Assembly (NCBI GenBank): GCA_001871075.1
Contig: MNUP01000063.1
Coordinates: 1 to 28,525 of the forward strand
Reading direction: 5' to 3'
DNA: 28,525 nt
Origin: Candidatus Desantisbacteria bacterium CG1_02_49_89
GTDB lineage: Bacteria; Desantisbacteria; UBA1551
This document shows, piece by piece, positions 9,121-15,421 of this stretch (position 1 is its first letter; each line of letters opens with the position of its first letter). The notes below the pieces were generated by a model. The model was not told where the DNA came from and ran no database searches. It was given only the letters and a program-made list of their open reading frames with translations. The position numbers and the translations under genes were made by a program.

Positions 9121-9202
9121 AGGGACAGCCCCCATTTTTTAAAACCCTTATTTTACAGCCTTTTTCTGCTACCCTTGACATTAGAAAAAACAGCCTGTCC
9201 CT
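9121..9202. repeat. 82-bp element with inverted ends (AGGGACAG...CTGTCCCT)
   Basis: Terminal 8-mers AGGGACAG (9121-9128) and CTGTCCCT (9195-9202) are exact inverted copies, extended by T/A-rich tracts (CATTTTTT on one side, GAAAAAAC on the other). There is no ORF of its own. It lies directly after the 12-codon cimA-like remnant in the direction of transcription. It looks like a MITE-like or hairpin remnant. Confidence 0.6.
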
Positions 9203-9204
9203 TT

Positions 9205-9243
9205 TTATACGTCCCGCAATGTCGTATCGTATATTTTTACCAT
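9205..9243 (-). pseudogene. Remnant of the start of a cimA-like gene (12 codons)
   Basis: Read on the minus strand, ATG to TAA encodes [12 protein letters not shown]. The first 11 residues are identical to the N-terminus of the intact CimA at 7634. The DNA differs at four third-codon positions over those codons, so it is a diverged copy and not a recent duplication. It stops at TAA where the conserved Gly-Ala-Gln should follow, at the edge of the 82-bp inverted-end element. A GGTGG stretch precedes the ATG. It is most likely the leftover 5' end of a second DRE-TIM synthase gene or a scar of rearrangement at cimA. A functional leader peptide is less likely. Confidence 0.7.
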
Positions 9244-9251
9244 AATCCACC

Positions 9252-9572
9252 CTATTTCTTGATTTCCTTTCTTTTTTGAATCTTATATGCAGCTTTCGGT
9301 TCCTCAATCCCTATTCCTGTTCTGTGATTTTTTTTCGAAGCCTCTAATATGGTTATGCCAACGAGTTGATTCTCTTTATACCGCATAAGCAATCCCTTGT
9401 CCTTAAGCATAACTGATTCGGTCGCTTTCTGAGGACGCCTGAAACTAATATAAAGCGCATCTGCTTCCTTATCATAATCTATCCACATTCTTGTTTCAGG
9501 AAACTTTAATAAATGAGGGGTCGCCTCATAGATTTCAGATATAATATTTTCTGCTATCACTGTTTTTGCCAT
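9252..9572 (-). CDS. DUF2283 family protein, antitoxin-like
   Basis: 106 residues. The core WIDYDKEADALYISF (about 30-44), then a Gly-Leu-Leu-Met-Arg-Tyr segment and LVGITILEAS, is the DUF2283 pattern (small beta-rich proteins, often next to toxin-like genes). The ATG at 9572 has an ideal GGAGGTAATCAT leader and overlaps the end of the upstream gene by 16 nt, so the two are translated together. DUF2283 proteins are often the second gene of toxin-antitoxin-like pairs; an antitoxin role here is inferred from that pairing. The Lys-rich tail (KIQKRKEIKK) could bind nucleic acid. It lies in the AT-rich island. Confidence 0.75.
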   Translation of the reverse strand: MAKTVIAENIISEIYEATPHLLKFPETRMWIDYDKEADALYISFRRPQKATESVMLKDKGLLMRYKENQLVGITILEASKKNHRTGIGIEEPKAAYKIQKRKEIKK

Positions 9573-9859
9573 ATGATTACCTCCTTTTCAATCTTTATCC
9601 TGCTGGTGAAGTATGCAGTTATGATAAGACCGTTGTTTTCAGATTCCTTGTATACAACAGCCAGAAACTTGTTCTTTAGCATTTGAGTTAAAGCAATCAG
9701 CGCTCCCCCATAACCTTCTATAATACAATCCGGCTCTTCAACTGTTTTAAGAACATCTTCGTAATAACCGGCTAAGTCATCGTGGTTTTCTATTATATGG
9801 AACCACCTTTCTTCCGTCAGTCTTACGGTAACATTATTTTTTGACTTAACAACGTCCAT
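9557..9859 (-). CDS. Small protein of BECR/RelE-like nuclease type (PBECR2- or DUF4258-like), toxin candidate
   Basis: 100 residues. Visible features are VRLTEERWFHIIENH (about 12-26), followed by a helix, a Pro-Asp-x-Ile-x-Glu segment, a central strand (FLAVVYKE) and the terminal GLIITAYFTSRI. This order (Arg-Trp-x-x-Ile-x-x-x-His, then Ile-Ile-Thr-Ala-Tyr) is shared with small predicted RNases of the BECR fold. Those are usually annotated as PBECR2 or DUF4258. The conserved His25 and the Thr-Ala-Tyr motif would be candidate active-site residues. Its overlap with the DUF2283 gene supports a toxin-antitoxin-like unit. The family assignment is from memory of sequence patterns and could be wrong in detail. 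Confidence 0.6.
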   Translation of the reverse strand: MDVVKSKNNVTVRLTEERWFHIIENHDDLAGYYEDVLKTVEEPDCIIEGYGGALIALTQMLKNKFLAVVYKESENNGLIITAYFTSRIKIEKEVIIWQKQ

Positions 9860-9884
9860 CGTTATTCCCCGATGCTGCTCAAGT

Positions 9885-11045
9885 CTATCGTTTCACTGCG
9901 ACCCATTTTGCGGATTTGCTGGATTCCAGAACCGCGTCGCATATCAGGAGCTCGTCGTTACCGTCCACGAATGTGGAAAAATCCGGCTTGTCCCTAACGG
10001 GATCCTTGCCTTCCGCGATGAAAGAATACACCCTTAAAAGGAAATTCTTCAGCCCGTCAGGATAGGCTTCCGGATGCCCGCCCGGGTAAAAAGCGTATGC
10101 CTTTGCCTCCGGGCTTAAAAGAGACGGGTCCTTGACAAGGATCTCATTCGCTTTCTCCCTGTACCCTATCCACATCTCGTTCGGCGTTTCCTGGTCCCAC
10201 ACGACCGCGGACTTCGAGCCGTAGACCTCGAAGAAAAGCCGGTTCTTCCTTCCAGCGCAGCACTGGCATACCGTGAGCACGCCTTTCGAGCCGTTGTCAA
10301 AATTGAGAAGGAGCGTGGCGTAATCCTCTGTTAACACCTTCTTACTCTCATAATCCGCCGGCTTCAGCTCTTTGCCCGCGTAAGTCTCTATCGCTTTTTT
10401 CGGCTTTTTTCTGTACTCGTGTATGATCTTCATATCCGCAAATATGGAATCTATTTTCGAGCCGGTGATAAACTGGATCAGGTCGCACCAGTGTGAACCC
10501 ACGTCTCCGACAGCCCTGGGATTGCCGCCCAGCTCAGGCTCAACGCGCCAGTTGTAGTCGGTATCCAGGTAGAGCCAGTCCTGCAGGTATGAGCCCATCA
10601 CTGTGTAGATCGTACCGAGTTTGCCCTTTTTTATCATTGCCTTTGCTTCCTGCACAAGAGGGTAATACCGGTAGTTGAAATCAACCGCGTTAACCACGCC
10701 TTTTTCTTTCGCAAGGCTTACAAGCCTGGTCCCCTCTTCCGAGTTCATGGCGAGCGGCTTCTCGGAAATAACGTGCTTGCCCGCTTTTATTATATCGCTT
10801 GAGATCCGGACGTGCAGAGAATTGGGAGTGCAGTTGTGCACCACCTGTATCTCTTTGTCCGCGAGCATCTCTTTGTAATCGCCGTATGCCTTAGGGATGC
10901 ACAGCTTCTCCGCCTTCTGCTTCGCAATCTCATCCCCTGCCTCCGCAAGCGCGACCATGTCAACGAACCCCAGCCGCCTCGCGGCCTCAACGTGCGCGGG
11001 CCCTATGAACCCGGTCCCGATTATTCCCGCTTTTATCTTTTTCAT
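9885..11045 (-). CDS. Gfo/Idh/MocA-family NAD(P)-dependent oxidoreductase
   Basis: 386 residues. The Rossmann motif GIIGTGFIGPAH (residues 7-18) and the family signature SEKPLAM (94-100) with catalytic Lys96 are present. DVGSHWCDLIQF supplies the conserved Asp and His of the substrate pocket. The family oxidises or reduces sugars, inositols and sugar acids with NAD(P). The ATG at 11045 follows AAGGAGTTATTA. It is the third gene of a run (URO-D family protein, oxidoreductase, oxidoreductase) and is separated from the previous one by repeat element A. It shares the DWxxDxxxNWR-type segment with its neighbour (LQDWLYLDTDYNWR versus LQDWIVDPAFPLNWR), so the two probably act on related substrates. 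The exact substrate is unknown. Confidence 0.88.
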   Translation of the reverse strand: MKKIKAGIIGTGFIGPAHVEAARRLGFVDMVALAEAGDEIAKQKAEKLCIPKAYGDYKEMLADKEIQVVHNCTPNSLHVRISSDIIKAGKHVISEKPLAMNSEEGTRLVSLAKEKGVVNAVDFNYRYYPLVQEAKAMIKKGKLGTIYTVMGSYLQDWLYLDTDYNWRVEPELGGNPRAVGDVGSHWCDLIQFITGSKIDSIFADMKIIHEYRKKPKKAIETYAGKELKPADYESKKVLTEDYATLLLNFDNGSKGVLTVCQCCAGRKNRLFFEVYGSKSAVVWDQETPNEMWIGYREKANEILVKDPSLLSPEAKAYAFYPGGHPEAYPDGLKNFLLRVYSFIAEGKDPVRDKPDFSTFVDGNDELLICDAVLESSKSAKWVAVKR

Positions 11046-11062
11046 TAATAACTCCTTATTTC

Positions 11063-11181
11063 TGATTACAACGATGAGAAGATCCGATTACAGCGATAAA
11101 ATCCTTATCGCTGATATCTTTCTTTTATCTTTGAAATCATCATTTAATCGCTGATATCGTCTTTTAAAAATCGCTGCCATC
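11063..11181. repeat. Spacer repeat element A, copy 2 (inverted relative to copy 1)
   Basis: The reverse complement of this block aligns end to end with 1364-1480, including the CAGCGATAAGGATTTTATCG core and the GATATCTTTCTTTTATCTTT tract. It starts at the TGA stop of the upstream oxidoreductase gene and ends about 18 nt before the next start. It can form the CAGCGATAA/TTATCGCTG hairpin. Confidence 0.9.
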
Positions 11182-12361
11182 AATTATTATTTGCGATCAC
11201 ACGGGTCCACTTGCCGTCCTTCACCGAACGCTCAACCGCGTCCAGCACAACCTGGCACCTGTACCCGTCCTCGAAATTAGGGTGCGGCTCTTTATTCTTC
11301 GCTATGCAGTCCATCAGGTCCACGACTTCGTGCACGAATGTGTGCTCCCAGCCGATCGTGTGCCCCGGAGGCCACCAGCCCGCGATATAAGGGTGGTTCG
11401 GCTCTGTTACCAGGATCGTCCTGAACCCCCTGGCGTAATCCGGGTCTTTGCGGGAGTAGAATTGCAGTTCGTTTATCCTTTCCAGGTTGAATATGACGCT
11501 GCCCTCGCTGCCGTTGATCTCTATGCAGTTCATGTTCTTGTGGCCTGCCGCGAACCTGGTAGCCTCAAAAGTCGCGAGTGTGTCGGCCTTTGTGAACCTT
11601 GCGAGGAAGATCGCTGCGTCATCCACCGTGACCTTCCCAATCCCTTCGGACTTGACCGTGCTTGTGATACCGTCGCTGGAAGTTGACCTTGGCCTTTCTT
11701 TTACGAATGTTTCGGTTGTCCCGACAACGCTGTCTATCTCGCCGACCCCGTCGCAGATAAGGAACCTGCAAAGGTCTATGAGATGCGCGCCGAGGTCACC
11801 CAGGGCTCCTGAGCCCGCTGATTCCTTCTCAAGCCTCCAGTTCAAAGGAAAAGCCGGGTCAACTATCCAGTCCTGCAGATAAACCGCGCGGAAATGGTGG
11901 ATCCTGCCGATCTTCCCTTCGTCTATCAGTTTCTTAGCAAGGACTATGGCGGGAACCCTGCGGTAATTGAAACCTATCATATGCTTGACCTTCGCCTTAT
12001 TCGCCGCGTCCAGCATTTCTCTTCCGTCTTTAAGGGTAAGGGCAAGGGGTTTCTCGCAGAAAATATGCTTTCCAGCCTTCGCTGCCGCTATCGCTATGTT
12101 GGCGTGCATCGCGGGCGGGGTTACAATATCTATCAGGTCAATATCATCCCTTTCCACAACCTTTTCCCAGGAAGTGCTGTATTCAGGCCAGCCGAACCTG
12201 GCGGCAGCGGCCTTCACGTCAGCCTCAGTCCTGCCGCACAGCACCTTCATTACCGGCTGTGCCGCGGGGCTGAAAAACATAGCCGCGTCCCTGTACGCCC
12301 GGCTGTGAGCCTTACCCATGAACTTGTAACCGATCAACGCCACGTTTACCTTCTTAGCCAT
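11180..12361 (-). CDS. Gfo/Idh/MocA-family NAD(P)-dependent oxidoreductase
   Basis: 393 residues. The N-terminal Rossmann segment is VALIGYKFMGKAHSRA and the signature is FCEKPLAL (101-108) with catalytic Lys104. DLGAHLIDLCRFL provides the substrate-pocket Asp and His. The ATG at 12361 is preceded by AGGAGGGGAGAG. The final TGA overlaps the first base of repeat element A. With the URO-D-family gene upstream and a second oxidoreductase downstream it forms a probable sugar- or polyol-catabolic operon, although word-repeat spacers separate all three. Proteins of this length with the HxxGWEHTF and Gly-Trp-Trp-Pro-Pro-Gly-His segment are common in glycan-degrading bacteria. The substrate cannot be assigned. 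Confidence 0.88.
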   Translation of the reverse strand: MAKKVNVALIGYKFMGKAHSRAYRDAAMFFSPAAQPVMKVLCGRTEADVKAAAARFGWPEYSTSWEKVVERDDIDLIDIVTPPAMHANIAIAAAKAGKHIFCEKPLALTLKDGREMLDAANKAKVKHMIGFNYRRVPAIVLAKKLIDEGKIGRIHHFRAVYLQDWIVDPAFPLNWRLEKESAGSGALGDLGAHLIDLCRFLICDGVGEIDSVVGTTETFVKERPRSTSSDGITSTVKSEGIGKVTVDDAAIFLARFTKADTLATFEATRFAAGHKNMNCIEINGSEGSVIFNLERINELQFYSRKDPDYARGFRTILVTEPNHPYIAGWWPPGHTIGWEHTFVHEVVDLMDCIAKNKEPHPNFEDGYRCQVVLDAVERSVKDGKWTRVIANNN

Positions 12362-12372
12362 CTCTCCCCTCC

Positions 12373-12480
12373 TAGATATAATTATGAGTGCTGAATTATG
12401 AATTATGAATCAACAACAAGGATTTTTCTATTTAAAATAAATTCCTTGACTCATAATTCATAACTCATAATTCATAATTG
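12373..12480. repeat. Inverted-arm spacer (AATTATGA words around an AAGGA core)
   Basis: The left arm is tgaattatgaattatgaatc, the core is caaggatttttctatttaaaataaattccttg, and the right arm is actcataattcataactcat with further aattcataatt. The arms are inverted copies and the core is itself bounded by CAAGGA/TCCTTG, so the block can fold into one long imperfect hairpin. It begins at the TAA stop of the URO-D-family gene and stops before the ribosome binding site of the oxidoreductase gene. The block at 24041-24127 has the same design. Confidence 0.88.
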
Positions 12481-13563
12481 TTATTTCAAGCCGCATAGAA
12501 CTTTGCGGCGCTCAATGTAGTATTTGTAGTTGTCAAACGAAACGTCTTCAGGGATCGCGTGGTCAACCAGGGGTATGAACCCGCCTTCGGCAGTGATCCC
12601 CGCAAGCCTGTTGATCTCCGCGTCGATCTCTTTTCTTCCCTTTGCCAGCGCCCTCTTGTCCACGTTGCCCCACATTATTATGTTCTTCCCGTAGATCTTG
12701 CGCAGTTTTACCGCGTCCATCCCCGCGGCTACTTCGAGCGGGTAAAAACCCGTGACCCCGCCTTCGATCCACAGGGGAATAAGCTCCTCGATGTTCCCGT
12801 CGCAGTCCACCCAGGAATGCCTGACCCCGTGCTCCCTCAGGAGCGCGGTGATCTTCTTGTAATGCGGCAGCATGAACTCCCTGAACATTTTCGGCGATAT
12901 CAGAGGGCCGGTCTTGTAACACATATCCTCCCAGAAACAGGCGTAGTCTATGTCCTTTACTTCGTCAAGCGCCCTGTGCAGGACCTTCATTGCGAAGTCA
13001 AGTATGAACTCGTTCATCTCGTGTATAAGGCCGGGGTCGTCGAAGAACATCACGCTAAGGTTCTCAACGCCCACCCAGTTGCGGATCCAGCCGTAGAAAC
13101 TGCACGCACCTATCGTCAGCGGGTAATCCCTTTTCTTCATAGTCTCTTTCCACTCTTTCCAGTCTGTTTCAGGCGGGTACCTGCACGGAGAACTAACGTT
13201 CATCCTTTTCCTATAATCCTCCCAGTCTTTCCTGGTTTTTATGGGATATTCTATCCACTGGGGCATCCCGAACCCCGAATATTCCTTGAACTGCTTCTTT
13301 ATTGAATTATCGCCGTCCCTGAAAACCCGGTACTTGTCGGTTTCTTCAAGCGTCTCGTATTTAAAACCGGGGATTATACCCAGGTTCACAGGGACCCCGG
13401 CTGTCCGTTCAAAACCGAAATATTCCGAGATATGCACGTCCTGCGGCAGGCCTTCTTTATACCAGCGCTCCAAACCTGTAGGCGAGTACCAGTCCATCCA
13501 GAACGGAACATGGTCCTGCTTCTTGAATTCAACCATTTTCCAATATCTTTCTCTTTCAGTCAT
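12481..13563 (-). CDS. Uroporphyrinogen decarboxylase (URO-D) family protein, probably not haem synthesis
   Basis: About 360 residues with the URO-D/methyltransferase-like TIM-barrel pattern: N-terminal KKQDHVPFWMDW, a helix with MNEFILDF, a central CFWEDMCYKTGPLISPKMF, then HSWVDCDGNIEELIP and a C-terminal MWGNVDKRAL. Members with this layout are common in glycan-degrading candidate phyla, next to Gfo/Idh/MocA genes. They lack evidence for haem synthesis; some relatives are corrinoid methyltransferases. Here the gene precedes two oxidoreductases, so a sugar-catabolic or demethylating role is possible. I chose ATG 13563, which has AAGGGG 7 nt upstream, over the ATG at 13587, which lies in a GCATATGGCATATGGC spacer repeat. 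The stop abuts a repeat spacer. Confidence 0.82.
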   Translation of the reverse strand: MTERERYWKMVEFKKQDHVPFWMDWYSPTGLERWYKEGLPQDVHISEYFGFERTAGVPVNLGIIPGFKYETLEETDKYRVFRDGDNSIKKQFKEYSGFGMPQWIEYPIKTRKDWEDYRKRMNVSSPCRYPPETDWKEWKETMKKRDYPLTIGACSFYGWIRNWVGVENLSVMFFDDPGLIHEMNEFILDFAMKVLHRALDEVKDIDYACFWEDMCYKTGPLISPKMFREFMLPHYKKITALLREHGVRHSWVDCDGNIEELIPLWIEGGVTGFYPLEVAAGMDAVKLRKIYGKNIIMWGNVDKRALAKGRKEIDAEINRLAGITAEGGFIPLVDHAIPEDVSFDNYKYYIERRKVLCGLK

Positions 13564-13577
13564 TTTGCAACCCCTTA

Positions 13578-13597
13578 AATGCCGCATATGGCATATG
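13578..13597. repeat. Short GCATATGGC word repeat
   Basis: The forward strand reads atgccgcatatggcatatgg, tandem copies of a GCATATG word also found at 16969-17056. It fills the gap between the one-TM protein gene and the ribosome binding site of the URO-D-family gene, and adds a spurious in-frame ATG. Confidence 0.6.
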
Positions 13598-13599
13598 GC

Positions 13600-14058
13600 T
13601 TATTTCTGCAAATCCTCTCTCATCGTTAAAATTAATTTATTAAATGTATTCGTCCAGTTTGTAGCCAAATTCTGTATTGAACTATTTTTTTCTTTTTCTG
13701 TTTGGAGGTTCTCTATTTTTATTATTTCTATTGCTAAAGTTTTCCGGGTTTTTTCAACTAAATTAGCATATCCTAATAATGATTTAGTGACTTTTTCCGA
13801 AGCATATAAATGAAGAATATCAATTGCAATTTTCATAGAATCAATTTTTTCATTAATTTCTTCGGATTTTTTAGGATTATCATCATAACTAAACAAGAGA
13901 GTTGTGAAGTCTTCTATTGTTCCAAATGCTTTAATGAATTCTTCATATACTCTTTTTTTATTTTCGTGAATTACCGACCACCTTTGAGTGCAAAAAGTTA
14001 TTAACCCACCTACCAATACGCCTAAAAAACCAAAAAGCACAGTTTGCCAACCTTCCAT
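13600..14058 (-). CDS. Unknown protein with one N-terminal membrane segment
   Basis: 152 residues, not recognised. Residues 4-24 (WQTVLFGFLGVLVGGLITF) form one membrane helix. The remaining 125 residues are charged, predicted largely helical and probably coiled coil, facing one side of the membrane. The ATG at 14058 follows AGGG. It begins 12 nt after the stop of the secreted TPR protein, so the two are probably one operon. It shares that gene's high A+T content, unlike the metabolic genes downstream. The layout resembles short phage- or defence-associated one-TM proteins, but nothing in the sequence fixes a function. Confidence 0.7.
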   Translation of the reverse strand: MEGWQTVLFGFLGVLVGGLITFCTQRWSVIHENKKRVYEEFIKAFGTIEDFTTLLFSYDDNPKKSEEINEKIDSMKIAIDILHLYASEKVTKSLLGYANLVEKTRKTLAIEIIKIENLQTEKEKNSSIQNLATNWTNTFNKLILTMREDLQK

Positions 14059-14070
14059 AAATTACCCTTT

Positions 14071-14718
14071 TCACTTCTCTGTTTCTTCGTAGATTTTGTC
14101 CATAAGTTTTTTGATTAAAGGAGAAGATGGATCTACATTTTTCATAGAATCAATACATTTTAAGGATTCAGTTTTTTTATTTTGTTTCAGATCCAATAAT
14201 CCTGCTTTGTAAAGATCATCACAGGCTACCGTTGGAAGTTTTAAAGTAGCATAAATAACTCCGCGCTTGAAATAAATGACAGGATCTTCGGGTTCCAGTT
14301 CTATTGCTTTGGTGTAGTCATCTATTGCTTTTTGGTATTGGTTTAAAAGAAAATAAGCATTCCCACGGCTGTTGTAGATACCGGCTCTGTAAACGGAGAT
14401 TTCCCTTTCAGCAAAACTCTTGTAATCAGCACCTGCAAGGACGTTGGTGTAGTCATCTATTGCTTTTTGGTATTGGCCTAAATTAAAATAAGCACCCCCA
14501 CGATATTCATAAAGAACACAAGACATATAAGTATCCTCAAGATTTACTTCTATTACTTTAGTGTAGTATTTAATTTTTAAGTTTAAGGTTTCTGATTGTT
14601 CCGCTTTAATAACCCATTTAAAAAATTCATTAACTTGTTGAGTGGTTAAAGTTTCATTTGCGAAACAGTAAATACTTATACAAAGAAAAAATGTAGTAAA
14701 CAAAATCCGTTTGAGCAT
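14071..14718 (-). CDS. Secreted short TPR-repeat protein
   Basis: 215 residues. MLKRILFTTFFLCISIYCFA is a signal peptide with likely cleavage before NETL. Three to four TPR units follow, each containing an Ala-Ile-Asp-Asp-Tyr-Thr segment; two of them share the string YQKAIDDYT. The C-terminal block CDDLYKAGLLDLKQN matches that of the larger TPR protein at 7676-9082. The two also share the mature N-terminal layout (Glu-Thr-Leu, then a Lys-Ala-Glu-x-x-x-Thr segment, then KYYTKVIE). They are paralogues in two different AT-rich islands. The ATG at 14718 has GAGGT upstream. The role is a protein-protein interaction scaffold of unknown partner. Confidence 0.82.
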   Translation of the reverse strand: MLKRILFTTFFLCISIYCFANETLTTQQVNEFFKWVIKAEQSETLNLKIKYYTKVIEVNLEDTYMSCVLYEYRGGAYFNLGQYQKAIDDYTNVLAGADYKSFAEREISVYRAGIYNSRGNAYFLLNQYQKAIDDYTKAIELEPEDPVIYFKRGVIYATLKLPTVACDDLYKAGLLDLKQNKKTESLKCIDSMKNVDPSSPLIKKLMDKIYEETEK

Positions 14719-14840
14719 TTTAACCTCATTCTCATCGGAAAAATATTTATCAAAGGGAATATTAAGCCCTTGGTTCCCGCGAATAAATGCATTTTAAAAC
14801 GTTTACGTGATTCGTTTTTACTGTTTTCTTATAGCCCATT
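14719..14840. other. AT-rich gap, no gene seen
   Basis: A 122-bp stretch between hicB and the TPR gene. It is one of the few spacers here that lacks the word-repeat structure. It may hold a promoter for the TPR gene, but no convincing -35/-10 pair stands out. Confidence 0.4.
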
Positions 14841-15050
14841 CTATGCGAATACCAAACGCCCTTTTGGTTTAGGAATTGCCCTTTTTAATTCTTTGGCGGT
14901 TTCTATCCATTCCTGAATTACCGTTTCTGCGTTATCCAGAGCTTCCTGATAGGTTTTCCCATCAGCCATACAGCCGGGTAATTCAGGCACATCCGCGATA
15001 AACGCTTCGTCTTCATAGCTCCAATAGATAATAACTTCATACCTAAACAT
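14841..15050 (-). CDS. hicB: HicB-type antitoxin (short form)
   Basis: 69 residues. The pattern Tyr-x-Val-x-Ile-x-Trp-x-x-Glu-Asp-x-x-Phe, DVPELPGCMADG, then an Ala-Leu-x-Asn-Ala helix and a terminal IPKPKGR is the HicB partial RNase-H-like fold. It neutralises the HicA mRNA interferase by covering its active site. The short form has no C-terminal DNA-binding domain, so autoregulation may be weak or provided elsewhere. The ATG at 15050 follows GGAGGTAAAA and overlaps the end of hicA by 8 nt. The toxin-first order is the usual one for hicAB. Confidence 0.88.
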   Translation of the reverse strand: MFRYEVIIYWSYEDEAFIADVPELPGCMADGKTYQEALDNAETVIQEWIETAKELKRAIPKPKGRLVFA

Positions 15051-15300
15051 TTTTACCTCCGAGTTTATGCTTTAGAATTATATTTCGAACCTGCTTAACT
15101 TGATACGGCTTTGCTTTTGCGCCTTTAGGCTGTAAGTTCAAAATCTCCGCAATATCATCTCTCGTAAAAATATGATGACTGCCACGAATACGCTCGTCAA
15201 AATTCATTCTATCCAGTAATAAACACATTTCCATAAAAGAAATATTCGAATCAGAATTACCCTGCAAAATGCGAATCAAAAATTTTTTATATTGAATCAT
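15043..15300 (-). CDS. hicA: HicA-type toxin (mRNA interferase)
   Basis: 85 residues with the double-stranded-RNA-binding-like HicA fold. RGSHHIFTRDD (about 39-49) carries the catalytic His in the Gly-Ser-His-His motif, and the C-terminal helix QVKQVRNIILKHK matches the Val-Arg-x-Ile-Leu-Lys end of the family. It is slightly longer at its N-terminus than many HicA proteins. It cleaves mRNA and tmRNA when free of HicB. ATG 15300 follows AAAGGAAAGGCC. The pair lies at the edge of the second AT-rich island, as expected for a mobile addiction module. Confidence 0.85.
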   Translation of the reverse strand: MIQYKKFLIRILQGNSDSNISFMEMCLLLDRMNFDERIRGSHHIFTRDDIAEILNLQPKGAKAKPYQVKQVRNIILKHKLGGKNV

Positions 15301-15332
15301 GGCCTTTCCTTTATGGAATGTTAATAAACAAA

Positions 15333-15421
15333 ATATGAATCAGGGCTGAAGCCCTGAGTTACATAAAAATATTGCTTTTGATTCATAATGCCCCTCGGGG
15401 CATAACTCATAATTCATAATT
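15333..15421. repeat. Inverted-arm spacer downstream of folD
   Basis: The forward strand has aatatgaatc, then the hairpin CAGGGCT-GA-AGCCCTG, then tgcttttgattcataatgcc with the hairpin GCCCC-TC-GGGGC, then ataactcataattcataatt. The phrase tgcttttgattcataa is shared with the spacer at 24041-24127. The block begins at the TAA stop of folD. Confidence 0.82.

Noticed and set aside
9101-9307. 68-residue minus-strand ORF across the 82-bp element
   Set aside because: It overlaps the DUF2283 gene and the cimA remnant in another frame and has no family pattern or leader.
12373-12480. CRISPR-like look of regularly repeated short words
   Set aside because: Repeats are adjacent words with inverted arms, not identical 25-40 bp repeats with unique spacers, and there are no cas genes.
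12559-13305. 248-residue plus-strand ORF opposite the URO-D-family gene
   Set aside because: No motif, no leader; shadow of the conserved gene.
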